From the NCBI RefSeq assembly GCF_001929375.1, contig NZ_MSGO01000008.1:6436-70435 (forward strand): 64,000 bases of DNA, written 5' to 3'. Shown here one piece after another: positions 1-7,414 of this stretch. The notes beneath the pieces are model-generated. The model searched no databases. It was not told the DNA's origin and was given only the letters and a program-made list of their open reading frames with translations. The stretch's first letter is position 1, and each line of letters begins with the position of its first letter. The DNA comes from Actinomyces oris. GTDB taxonomy: Bacteria; Actinomycetota; Actinomycetes; Actinomycetales; Actinomycetaceae. Position numbers and translations under genes: made by a program.

Positions 1-1
1 C

Positions 2-190
2 TCAGTGGTTTGGGGGAGAAGTAAGTCGCCGACGCAGAAATACGTCGTCGATCATCCGCTTGCGGGGTGCCACCAGTTGCTCGTAGATCGAACGGCTGTA
101 ACCGAGGGCGAACAGGGGATCCCCGGTCGACACGAAGGCCACCACCGGGCAGTACTCGACCGCATCACGAGGGGCTGCCTGGCTCTCCAT
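2..190 (-). CDS. Uncharacterised short ORF
   Basis: A 62-residue reading frame at the very edge of the window. I do not recognise it. It has a plausible protein-like composition (for example the stretch YSRSIYEQLVAPRKRMIDD) but no clear ribosome binding site. It lies directly downstream, on the same strand, of the broken toxin-like gene, so it could be a remnant of a neighbouring gene. The frame stays open further upstream, but that part overlaps the better supported toxin reading. Low confidence. Confidence 0.2.
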   Translation of the reverse strand: MESQAAPRDAVEYCPVVAFVSTGDPLFALGYSRSIYEQLVAPRKRMIDDVFLRRRLTSPPNH

Positions 191-243
191 CGAATCAGGG
201 TGCCTGTTGCAGAGGTGAGGTGGGCCCCCTGGTCTGCTGGGCA

Positions 244-483
244 TCAGTCGATCAGATCCAGGAGATGGCGACGCGCCTTCATCGCATGGATGAGTAGCTG
301 GTGACCACTGTCGAAGGTGAGAATGACGAGTTCCAGAAGCCGTCCTTGGCTGTCGAAACCCATGACGAACTGCTTGGCTGGTACATCGTCGTCCGGCCAG
401 CTCTCGTAGATCCGGTGGTTGGCGGCTTAGAGTGCGTCCGCAGCGCTGATGCCATGCTTGAGCGCTGAGTTGTGGACTTTCAC
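244..483 (-). pseudogene. Toxin-like gene with in-frame nonsense codon
   Basis: Read from a GTG that overlaps the TGA of the upstream antitoxin gene (GTGA), this frame gives a 79-residue protein with one internal stop: TAA at 427-429, codon 19. Visible stretches are KVHNSALKHGISAADAL before the stop and AKQFVMGFDSQGRLLELVIL and IHAMKARRHLLDLID after it. The pattern (a small protein with a GFD..GRLLELV core and a final HAMKAR..L) resembles small RelE/BrnT-fold toxins paired with ribbon-helix-helix antitoxins in actinobacteria; that family assignment is inference. A single base change (for example TAC or CAC to TAA) would explain the lesion, so the toxin is probably recently inactivated while the antitoxin is intact. 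Confidence 0.6.
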
Positions 484-728
484 GCGACAAAGGCTCGTAC
501 GGCCGAGCGAATGATCTCGGAGCGGCTGGTGCCGTCCTTCTCAGCGCGCTGGTCGACCGCGGCTACCAGACTGTCGTCCATGCGGACTGGGACGACCCGC
601 GCCGCACCATCCCCGATGGGTCGGCGTCCTCGCTTCTTCAGCACTTCGACGTCGTATCCACGTTCCGCTTCGTCAGCCCACTCCTGGATCGTCTTGTCGG
701 TGACTGGCACGCCATCAATGGTCTCCAT
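480..728 (-). CDS. Ribbon-helix-helix antitoxin-like DNA-binding protein
   Basis: An 82-residue protein starting at the METIDG ATG. A longer frame exists upstream, but its translation is low-complexity Arg/His-rich sequence and is not credible. The C-terminal half (about residues 43-82, VVPVRMDDSLVAAVDQRAEK and then TSRSEIIRSAVRAFV) is a typical MetJ/Arc/CopG ribbon-helix-helix fold: one beta strand then two helices. Such proteins bind operators as dimers and usually neutralise and autoregulate a co-transcribed toxin. The partner frame begins on the overlapping GTGA at the 3' end, the usual arrangement, but it is interrupted by a stop. Just upstream on the plus strand is a short AT-rich patch (about 732-752) that may hold the promoter. 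Confidence 0.75.
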   Translation of the reverse strand: METIDGVPVTDKTIQEWADEAERGYDVEVLKKRGRRPIGDGAARVVPVRMDDSLVAAVDQRAEKDGTSRSEIIRSAVRAFVA

Positions 729-793
729 ACGACAAGTGTAATACGAAATAGTTGTCTGGGCATCACCGTAACTGGCGTGGTGAGCCCGTCGGC

Positions 794-1642
794 CTACAGG
801 CCGGCCAGGTCGATCTTGCGCATGTGCAGGATCTTCTCGCGCGTGGCGGCGTCGGCCATGAGCTCGGCGATGTTGCGGGGGACGACCTGCCAGGACACAC
901 CCCAGCGGTCGACGCACCAGCCGCAGCGCTCGGCCTCGGGCACGGCCGACAGCCCCGCCCAGTAGCGGTCGATCTCCTCCTGATCCCGGCAGAAGACGAT
1001 CAAGGAGACCCCGGGAGTGAAGGCGAGGTCCTGGGAGGCCCCCGAGTCCCTGGCCGCCATCCAGGTGCCGCGCAGCGTGAAGTCGGTGAACATCACCGTG
1101 CCCGCCTCCATCGGCCCGCCCTCCTCATAGCGGTACAGGGCCCCGCGGCGGGCGTCGTCGAACAGGGCGATCCAGTCCTCGGTGGCCTCCTCGGCGTTGG
1201 CGTGGTTGGTACCGCCGAACATGAAGGAGGGCAGGATGAAGGGGCGCGGCTCGCCGGCCGGATCGGTGAGCATGAGCTGCCAGGTCATGCCGAAGCGGTC
1301 GCGGACCCAGGCGTAGCGCGGCGAGAAGGGGTACTCGCCCAGCTCCATGAGCACGCCGCCGGCGGAGAGCCGCTCGTAGAGCTCGTCGAGGTAGGTCCGG
1401 GCCTGGTCCTCGCCGCCGAACAGGAGCGGGTCGAAGTTCAGGATGCAGCTGATCGACGGGTTCGGGGCGTCCTGGTCGCCGCCACTGATGAGCGAGAGGC
1501 GCAAGCCGTGGATGCTGACCGTGGCCGCGTACCCGGGCACCTGCTCGACGACGCAGGCCTCGCGGAAGACGTCGGCGTAGAACCGGGCTGCCTCATCGGC
1601 GTTGCCGTCGCAACAGATGGCGGGAGTGATGAGCTGGTCCAT
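794..1642 (-). CDS. VOC-family (PhnB/3-dmu-9 3-mt type) protein, two domains
   Basis: A 282-residue protein of the vicinal oxygen chelate superfamily, of the kind annotated as PhnB-like or 3-demethylubiquinone-9 3-methyltransferase-like. Two repeats are visible: residues about 1-130 (ITPAICCDGNADEAARFYAD at the start, then SISCILNFD, YAWVRDRFGMTWQLML) and about 140-280 (HANAEEATEDWIALF, VSLIVFCRD, WGVSWQVVPRNIAEL). The paired WV.DRFG.(S/T)WQ(L/V) signatures mark the end of each domain. These proteins often lack a known substrate; fold is confident, reaction is not. I start at the MDQL ATG because the 27-residue extension possible upstream looks unlike the family. It is a single gene on the minus strand between the antitoxin and the surface protein terminator. 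Confidence 0.8.
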   Translation of the reverse strand: MDQLITPAICCDGNADEAARFYADVFREACVVEQVPGYAATVSIHGLRLSLISGGDQDAPNPSISCILNFDPLLFGGEDQARTYLDELYERLSAGGVLMELGEYPFSPRYAWVRDRFGMTWQLMLTDPAGEPRPFILPSFMFGGTNHANAEEATEDWIALFDDARRGALYRYEEGGPMEAGTVMFTDFTLRGTWMAARDSGASQDLAFTPGVSLIVFCRDQEEIDRYWAGLSAVPEAERCGWCVDRWGVSWQVVPRNIAELMADAATREKILHMRKIDLAGL

Positions 1643-1665
1643 ACGGCCACCGTATCGTGACGTGC

Positions 1666-1699
1666 GTTGGGGCCGCTCCGGGAGAGGAACGGCCCCAAC
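1666..1699 (-). terminator. Terminator of the LPxTG surface protein gene
   Basis: A perfect 10-bp stem, GTTGGGGCCG at 1666-1675 pairing with CGGCCCCAAC at 1690-1699, loop 14 nt. It lies about 40 nt past the stop codon of the minus-strand surface protein gene. There is no long T run, which is common for high-GC actinobacterial terminators. Confidence 0.6.
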
Positions 1700-1739
1700 A
1701 CTGTGATCGGCGAGCCGGGTCATGCCCGGGTATTACCGG

Positions 1740-3992
1740 CTATGAGGTGGCCTTGCGCCGGTAGTGGAGAACTGCTGCACCGGTGAGCAGTCCGAGGATC
1801 GCCAGGGCCGTCAACCTGCTCGCGTTGATCCCTGTGCTGGGGAGGGGTCGCTTTGAAGCGGCACTGGTTGGGGCGGCCGTGGGTGCCTTGGTGGGCTCGG
1901 TGGCGACGGCAGGAGTGGGGGTCGAGCCTCCACTGGGCGCAGGAGTTGGCTGGGTGCTGGGAGTCCCGCTGTCGGGTGGGCAGTTCTCGCCGACGACGCA
2001 GACACCTGGCTTGTCCTGGGTGGGGAAGCCGGGATCGGGGTCGCACTCGTCTCCGACTCCGTCGTTGTCGTAGTCCGACTGGCCCCAGTTGCTGACGTCG
2101 GGGCAGTTGTCCTGGTCCCGTGGTGTGTTGTCGCCGTCGTCGGTGATGTCGACCTGGGTGGTGGCTACGGCGGTCTGTCCGTCGGATTGAGTGACGCGTA
2201 GGCCGATGACGCCGCTGAACTCCTCGGTGAAGGTATGGGTGATGCGTGGGGAGGTCCCGGTTTCGTCGTAGACGCCGTCACCGTTGAAGTCCCACTCGTA
2301 GGAGGTCAGGGAGCCTGAGACTGCGTGGGAGGCAGCGGCATCGATGTCGACAGGATCTCCGACCTTGGCGACATAGGGGCCTTGGATCCAGGCGAAGGGC
2401 TTGTTGAGCTCGCTGCTGATGGCCTTGTTGACGAGGTCGCTGACCTGGTCGGGAGAGGAAGCGTTGGCGGTGGTGCCTGTGCTGGAGGTGACCAGCGTCT
2501 GGAAGCTGGTGGAGTTGAGCTGCCCGGTGTCAATGCCGTAGACACTGACCGGGTCCACTTCGTAGGCGGCCTTGGCGACGGAGGCAGCGGTGTAACCGGT
2601 GTCCGGCTCTGGGTCGCGTGGAGGAGCATCACCGATGACGACGACGATCTTCTTCACCCCGTTGCGCCACTTCAACTTAACGGCTTGCATGACGCCGCTG
2701 TAGACGCTGGCGTTAGTGTTACCGAAATTCCCTCCCTCGTACGTCAATGAATCTAGTCCTTTTTTAAGAGTGGATTCGTCGCTGGTGAAGTCGACATCTG
2801 TTCGGGCTAGATAGTTCTGGGCACCGAATTTAGGGTGATCCTTGTAGTCGACGAGCGCGAAGCGATACGACGAGGCGCCTTTCTGTGTTTGTTTAATGAT
2901 TGTTCTGACTCTTGCCTTGAGGGCGCCAACATTGTCTTTCATGGAGCCAGTGGAGTCGATGGCGAAGGCTATGTCTATATCTCCCTTCACTCCCATCATT
3001 GGGTTGTTGAAACTAGGAATTCCGACTTTCTCGATGATAAGTTCGGCGATTTTTTCGTGACCTGTAATATTAGGGTGGTAGAAATTATTTGAATCGAGGC
3101 TGGCGGAGGATCTCGTGATACCGTCCGCCCCTTGTCTTCCTTCGGTTTCAAACAGTTCGTTAATCCACCTTTGATCATTGTCCGCCGCGTCCCAGGGGGA
3201 GGGCTCATGCCCCTCGAACCCGTCGGCAACGCCTTCAATGTAGTTCACTTTTGATTTCGGGTGGGAGGCATTCCATTCTGAAACAAGAGATTCTTGGATA
3301 TCCTTTGCTGAATCGCTCAACGAGCGCACTTCTGTAGAGGCCTTGTAAGAGAGGCCGGCGGAGCGGAGGATGAATGGCGTATTTGTTGAAAGTCGAGGGT
3401 ATCCAACAAGTATCACCTGAAAATCCCCCTGAAGTCGACCATCGATAGCTCGCAATATCTCTAATGTTTGCGATTTTACGGACGTAAGTGATGATTTAGC
3501 GTTGTCAACGTTAGACTTACAAGAAGCAGCATCTCTCATTCCGGGAGTAAAGCACTGCTTAACAATCTCTGAGAAGTTTACGTCATTTCCTCCGATAGTG
3601 AACATCACTAAATTTGTGTGAGGATCCATAGCGTTGACCTGCTCGTTAAGAACCTGATCAGTGGTGTATCCACTGTGTGCAAGGTTGGTGAGAACTGTAG
3701 GTGCGCCTTGATCGTTGAGCCAGTTCACATAGTTGTGTGCCCAATTTTTATGGCTTCGGTATGTATCCTTGGGGCCATAGTAACTTCCAGCTCCATTCCC
3801 TGCCGAGTAGGAATCGCCCAGTAATGTTGCGCGAATTAAATTACTGCTGTTAACATCAGCAGATGCCGGACTGCCGATCAACGTAAGATGAGTTGTCATC
3901 ATAATGAGCGCCAATAGGGCGACTGTGACAATGGAGGAGTTTACGTGCTCTCTGTTCGCGAGCGAGTGTTTTGCTGAATGTGTGAAACGCAT
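1740..3992 (-). CDS. LPxTG surface protein with SGNH esterase, VWA, PKD and thrombospondin type 3 regions
   Basis: A 750-residue secreted, sortase-anchored protein. Order: signal peptide (about 1-46, hydrophobic VALLALIMMTTHLTLI); SGNH/GDSL hydrolase domain (about 50-330) with LLGDSYSAGNGAG as the Ser block, TIGGNDV, and NNFYHPNITGHEKI supplying the catalytic Asp/His region; von Willebrand A domain (about 340-535) with DIAFAIDSTGSM forming the metal-ion site; PKD-like beta domain (YEWDFNGDGVYDETG, about 550-620); a calcium-binding thrombospondin type 3 stretch (DNCPDVSNWGQSDYDNDGVG and following); a Pro/Thr-rich wall-spanning linker; LPSTG followed by a hydrophobic segment and RRKATS. Start is supported by a GAAGAGG-like ribosome binding site. 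It follows, after a 15-nt gap, the small anchored protein at 4008. The esterase part is clearly AT-richer than the C-terminal part, suggesting transfer or domain shuffling. Likely role: adhesion with ester hydrolysis at the cell surface (inference). Confidence 0.85.
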   Translation of the reverse strand: MRFTHSAKHSLANREHVNSSIVTVALLALIMMTTHLTLIGSPASADVNSSNLIRATLLGDSYSAGNGAGSYYGPKDTYRSHKNWAHNYVNWLNDQGAPTVLTNLAHSGYTTDQVLNEQVNAMDPHTNLVMFTIGGNDVNFSEIVKQCFTPGMRDAASCKSNVDNAKSSLTSVKSQTLEILRAIDGRLQGDFQVILVGYPRLSTNTPFILRSAGLSYKASTEVRSLSDSAKDIQESLVSEWNASHPKSKVNYIEGVADGFEGHEPSPWDAADNDQRWINELFETEGRQGADGITRSSASLDSNNFYHPNITGHEKIAELIIEKVGIPSFNNPMMGVKGDIDIAFAIDSTGSMKDNVGALKARVRTIIKQTQKGASSYRFALVDYKDHPKFGAQNYLARTDVDFTSDESTLKKGLDSLTYEGGNFGNTNASVYSGVMQAVKLKWRNGVKKIVVVIGDAPPRDPEPDTGYTAASVAKAAYEVDPVSVYGIDTGQLNSTSFQTLVTSSTGTTANASSPDQVSDLVNKAISSELNKPFAWIQGPYVAKVGDPVDIDAAASHAVSGSLTSYEWDFNGDGVYDETGTSPRITHTFTEEFSGVIGLRVTQSDGQTAVATTQVDITDDGDNTPRDQDNCPDVSNWGQSDYDNDGVGDECDPDPGFPTQDKPGVCVVGENCPPDSGTPSTQPTPAPSGGSTPTPAVATEPTKAPTAAPTSAASKRPLPSTGINASRLTALAILGLLTGAAVLHYRRKATS

Positions 3993-4007
3993 GGGTTTGA
4001 ACCTCTT

Positions 4008-4571
4008 CTAGATGTATGTAAGAATTATATGGACTGCGTTATTTAGGTAAGAATGCTCGCTGTCCTCGTTAATTGAGATGAACACCGTCATGTAGTCGTC
4101 TGGACTCCGATTATGTTTGCCGGTCCATGAATTTTTGTAGCTCGTTTTTTCGCTCCATCCGTGTAGCCTGGCATAATCGATGAACTTCAGTCTTAACTGT
4201 TCTGAGTCCACGCTCTTGTCCGAGAACCACCTGTAGAGGTGTACTCCTGAGTATTTTGATTCAAACCACTTCGGGAGCGGTGATTCTTCGGCGTGAATGG
4301 CGCGATATCCCAGAATCGTCGTCGCTCCCATGGGGTCGTTCTTGAGTGCTCTGAGCTGCTTCGCCTCGTAGGAGAGCGGGGCGCCTGGGGTGTGGGCCCA
4401 GATGAGCCCAGCCCCGCCAATGATGCCACCAGCAATCGCCAGTCCGCCGATTTGCTGCAGAACCAGCCTTCGTGACAAGCGCGAGCGTGGCGGCCTGGTA
4501 GGCTCCGTGCAGCCTGTGGGTGGGCTGGGGGTGTGGGGAGGGTCGTGGGATTCCGGGACTGCCGTAGTCAT
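4008..4571 (-). CDS. Hypothetical membrane-anchored protein (MTTAVPE family)
   Basis: A 187-residue protein I do not recognise. Residues 1-30 are Pro/Ser-rich and cytoplasmic-looking, followed by RLSRRLVLQQIGG and a single hydrophobic segment (about 39-60, LAIAGGIIGGAGLIWA) that would be a signal anchor; the SRR plus hydrophobic run also resembles a twin-arginine signal, though weakly. The remaining about 125 residues would be extracellular, with conserved-looking blocks LSYEAKQLRALKNDPMGA and KFIDYARLHGWSEKTSY. It is transcribed toward, and lies 15 nt before, the LPxTG protein gene, so the two are probably one operon. A broken paralogue lies just upstream at 4947-5461, which confirms the reading frame by conservation. 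Confidence 0.7.
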   Translation of the reverse strand: MTTAVPESHDPPHTPSPPTGCTEPTRPPRSRLSRRLVLQQIGGLAIAGGIIGGAGLIWAHTPGAPLSYEAKQLRALKNDPMGATTILGYRAIHAEESPLPKWFESKYSGVHLYRWFSDKSVDSEQLRLKFIDYARLHGWSEKTSYKNSWTGKHNRSPDDYMTVFISINEDSEHSYLNNAVHIILTYI

Positions 4572-4946
4572 GTCGCAATTGTATATAGTTTGATGTGATG
4601 GGTGGGCAGATTTGCGTGCTGATGTTTGTCAGTAGTTCCTGGCTGAAATTTGAAGATGGGCTCCTGTGCCTCCTCAGCTTGGAATGGGGTTCGCCGATTT
4701 TAGTTGTGGTGTTGTTCGCGCTCATTATAAGGATCTATTGTTGTGATGGATTATTTTCTGAAGTGCGGGAAACTGGGGCGTATAAGGTGTGGTCGGGTGG
4801 TTTCAGGCGATCCGAGGGGCGGAGGTGCTCTCGCTGTGTCGGTTCCCCGTTGCGCGCGGTAATACCCTTCATCTTGGCTGTGAAGTGTTGCGGAAATAGT
4901 TACGAAACTGAGTCTGGATCGACGGCTAAGGTGTAGTCGATGATGC

Positions 4947-5461
4947 CTAGAACTTTCCTTTTTTGGATGGCTCTCTTCCTTCGAATCCAATATATGGCTC
5001 CATGTAGTCGTCAGGTTTTCGGTGTGCGTGCTGGGTGATCCATGCCGTTGGGGTGGTGATGCGAGTTTCTTCTTCCCGTCCGTGGGACTTTGCGTAGTCT
5101 ATGAACTCGTCTCTGAGCTGCTCTGAGGGTTTTGTTGGGTCTCGAAACCATCGTTCGAGATGAACTCCTGGATATTTTCAAGTTGTCCAACCCGGAAGCT
5201 CCGACTCTTCTGTGCGGGCAGCTTTTATGTCGAGAATGGTCTCGTGTCTCATGGGGTCGTTTTTGAGGGCTCTTAGGGCTCTCGCCTCATATGACAGGGG
5301 ACCTCCTGGGCCGAAGGCCCAGGAGGTCCGCCTCCGACGGCCAGTCCTCCGACAAGAGTCCCGCAGCCGATGCGAGTCAATAGCTTGCGGCGAGATAGGC
5401 GCGAGGGTGGGGTTGTGGATTCTGATGCAGGGGTATGGGGCTCTGGGACTGCCGTAGTCAT
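4947..5461 (-). pseudogene. Decayed duplicate of the 4008-4571 gene
   Basis: Starts MTTAVPEPHTPASES and carries the same SRLSRRKLL..GGLAVGG signal-anchor region as its neighbour at 4008. It then shifts frame near 5301-5327 and continues as WAFGPGGPLSYEARALRALK, YPGVHLERWFRDP, EFIDYAKSHG and PDDYMEPY, matching block for block the intact copy. A second lesion is an in-frame TGA at 5178-5180. The shift lies inside a perfect 12-bp palindrome that is absent from the intact copy. The bases around both ATG codons are also similar, so this was a tandem gene duplication followed by loss of the upstream copy. Confidence 0.8.
5301..5327. repeat. Perfect 12-bp palindrome at the frameshift of the duplicate
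   Basis: ACCTCCTGGGCC (5301-5312), spacer GAA, then GGCCCAGGAGGT (5316-5327). It coincides with the frameshift of the 4947-5461 pseudogene. The intact paralogue has only an imperfect match at the same place (around 4380-4410), so one arm may have been rewritten from the other. Confidence 0.8.
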
Positions 5462-5613
5462 ATTGTGATTTTAAGAACTCCGTGAGACGGCGGCGTAGGG
5501 TGGTGCGTTGAAGTTAATCAGTATTGCCGAGGGTGTCTTGGAGTGATGAGTTCTCGCGCCGAGGCGGGTGTGTCGAAGTCCGATTCAACCTCGCCGCACC
5601 ACAGCAGTTGTGG

Positions 5614-5626
5614 TTAGGCTTGCCTT
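5614..5626. promoter_or_regulatory. Possible DtxR/IdeR iron-regulator site
   Basis: TTAGGCTTGCCTT contains the AGGC-N2-GCCT core typical of half to two-thirds of a DtxR/IdeR box. It sits immediately before the GTG start of the methyltransferase gene, overlapping where a ribosome binding site would be. The right-hand part of the 19-bp consensus is poor, so this is a candidate only. Confidence 0.3.
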
Positions 5627-6454
5627 GTGAGTAAGAAGTCCACTGACGCCGCCGGCTCGACCGACCTGCCGCTGCCTCACGCCGACCGTCCCGTCGCCTC
5701 CGCGCCCGGCCACTGGGTCCTGGCACGCGCCGGCAAGCGCGTCCTGCGCCCCGGCGGCGCCGCCCTGTCCGCCGCCATGCTCAGCCACGCCGGCCTCGCC
5801 GGCGCCGACGTCGTCGAGCTCGCCCCGGGCCTGGGGCGCACCGCCGCCGAGATCATCAAGGATCACCCCGCCTCCTACACGGCCATCGACCGCGACCCCG
5901 ACGCCGCCCGGCGCGTGGCCGCCGTCGTTGGGGACCTCGGCACCGTCCGCCAGGGCGAGGCCGCCGACACCGGCCTGGACGAGGCCAGCGCCGACGTCGT
6001 CGTCGGCGAGGCCATGCTCACCATGCAGGGGGACAAGGGCAAGGCCGCCATCGTCGCCGAGGCCGCCCGCGTCCTGCGCCCCGGCGGGCGCTACGCCATC
6101 CACGAGCTCGGCGTCACCCCCGACGACATCGACGAGGACTACTACACCCAGCTGCGCCGCGACCTGGCCCGCTCCATCCACGTCAACGCCCGCCCCATGA
6201 CGGCGGCCGCCTGGAAGGAGCTCATGGAGGACGCCGGACTCGTCGTCGACTGGGTCGACACCGCCCCCATGGCCCTGCTCAAGGTCGGCCGCAACATCCG
6301 CGACGAGGGCCTGGGCGGCTTCCTGCGGATCGCGCGCAACGTCGCCGCCGACAAGGCGCTGCGCCGGCGCGTCCAGGAGATGGCCGCCACCTTCAAGCGC
6401 TACGAGAAGGACATGGTCGGCTTCGCCCTCGTCGCCCACAAGCCCGAGTCCTGA
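5627..6454 (+). CDS. Class I SAM-dependent methyltransferase
   Basis: A 275-residue protein with a Rossmann methyltransferase core: motif I VVELAPGLGRTAAEII (about residues 62-77) for SAM binding, TAIDRDPDAARRV (motif II, acidic residue contacting the ribose), ADVVVGEAMLTM (motif IV) and RVLRPGGRYAIHELG (post-motif). It resembles UbiE/MenG-like and small-molecule O-/C-methyltransferases, but the substrate cannot be told from sequence. GTG start. It is a monocistronic plus-strand gene, transcribed toward the minus-strand sdh operon. A possible iron-regulator box precedes the start codon. Confidence 0.8.
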   Translation: MSKKSTDAAGSTDLPLPHADRPVASAPGHWVLARAGKRVLRPGGAALSAAMLSHAGLAGADVVELAPGLGRTAAEIIKDHPASYTAIDRDPDAARRVAAVVGDLGTVRQGEAADTGLDEASADVVVGEAMLTMQGDKGKAAIVAEAARVLRPGGRYAIHELGVTPDDIDEDYYTQLRRDLARSIHVNARPMTAAAWKELMEDAGLVVDWVDTAPMALLKVGRNIRDEGLGGFLRIARNVAADKALRRRVQEMAATFKRYEKDMVGFALVAHKPES

Positions 6455-6659
6455 GCCCCGCTTCTCCGGCAGAGTGAGTGCAGGGGCAGGAGGGACGGCA
6501 GTCGATCCGGAAGGCGCGACCGGCGTTAGACCGTGTTGCATATGTCGGGGTGGAGCCCGGTTCTCGCCAGTCGTCGACGTCGCGGTCGTACCTTAGCTCG
6601 CGCGTTCGAGGGGTAAAGGTACGAACTCGCGGATGCCGTCCCTACTTGTGCAACGGGCC

Positions 6660-7414
6660 CTAGTCATCGCGGGTCGGCCCGCGCAGACCGGCGCGCAGCA
6701 CCTCCCGGTTGAGCAGCGCGATCGCCTCGATCGGGATCCCCGCCGGGCACGCCGGCACGCACTCGCCGTACACCGAGCACGGCCCGAAGAGCTCATCGAG
6801 CTCCCGCGTCATCGCCCGGCCCGCCGCCCCCGCTCGAGGCGCCCGGCCGGCATGAGCGACAGGTGCGCCAGCTTCGCCCCCGCGAAGAGCGCCGCCGCCC
6901 CGTTCGGGCAGGCCGCCACACAGGCCCCGCAACCGATGCAGGCGGCGAAGTCCAGCGCCCGCTCCGCCTGCAGGTGCCCCTGGGCGACGTCATCGGCGTC
7001 CGGCGCGGTCCCCGCGGCCACGTCCACGGTCCCGCCCGCCCGGATGAGCTCGTCGAGCGCCGTGCGGTCCACCACCAGGTCCCGGATGACCGGGAAGGCC
7101 GCCGACCTCCACGGCTCCAGCCGGAAGCGCGTCACCCCCGGGAAGGCCCGCAGGTGCTGACGGCAGGCCGGGGTCGTGTCCAGCGGCCCGTGCGGCACCC
7201 CGTTGACGAGGAAGCCGCAGGCTCCGCACACCCCCTCCCGGCAGTCCGACTCGAAGACCACCGGCTCGCCGCCGGCCTCGATGATCTGGTCGTTGAGGCG
7301 GTCGAGCAGCTCGAGCAGACTCATCTGCGGCTCGGCGTCCTCCACCACGTGGCTCTCGAAGAAGCCTTGCGCCCGCGGCCCGTCCTGCCGCCAGATCTCC
7401 AGCTCGACTCTCAT
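6660..7414 (-). pseudogene. sdhB: Succinate dehydrogenase/fumarate reductase iron-sulfur subunit, frameshifted near 3' end
   Basis: The electron-transfer subunit of respiratory complex II, carrying electrons from SdhA flavin to the quinone site. Visible: [2Fe-2S] ligands CREGVCGACG and a later C (TTPAC), the [4Fe-4S] motif CIGCGACVAACP, and the third cluster region CSVYGECVPACPAGIPIEA. The last block is in a different frame. The first frame runs from 7414 to a stop at 6809-6811. The C terminus (from about RAMTRELDELFGPC) is one base out, ending at 6660. The likely site is the C5 run at 6827-6831: one extra C would give a continuous 251-residue protein of normal length. ATGA overlap with the sdhA stop at 7411-7414. 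As written the protein would lose its third-cluster ligands, so this is either a sequencing/assembly error or a true lesion. Confidence 0.85.

Noticed and set aside
4595-4936. 113-codon plus-strand frame between the two MTTAVPE paralogues
   Set aside because: Cys-rich, erratic composition, no ribosome binding site, no counterpart near the duplicate; likely chance in AT-richer DNA.
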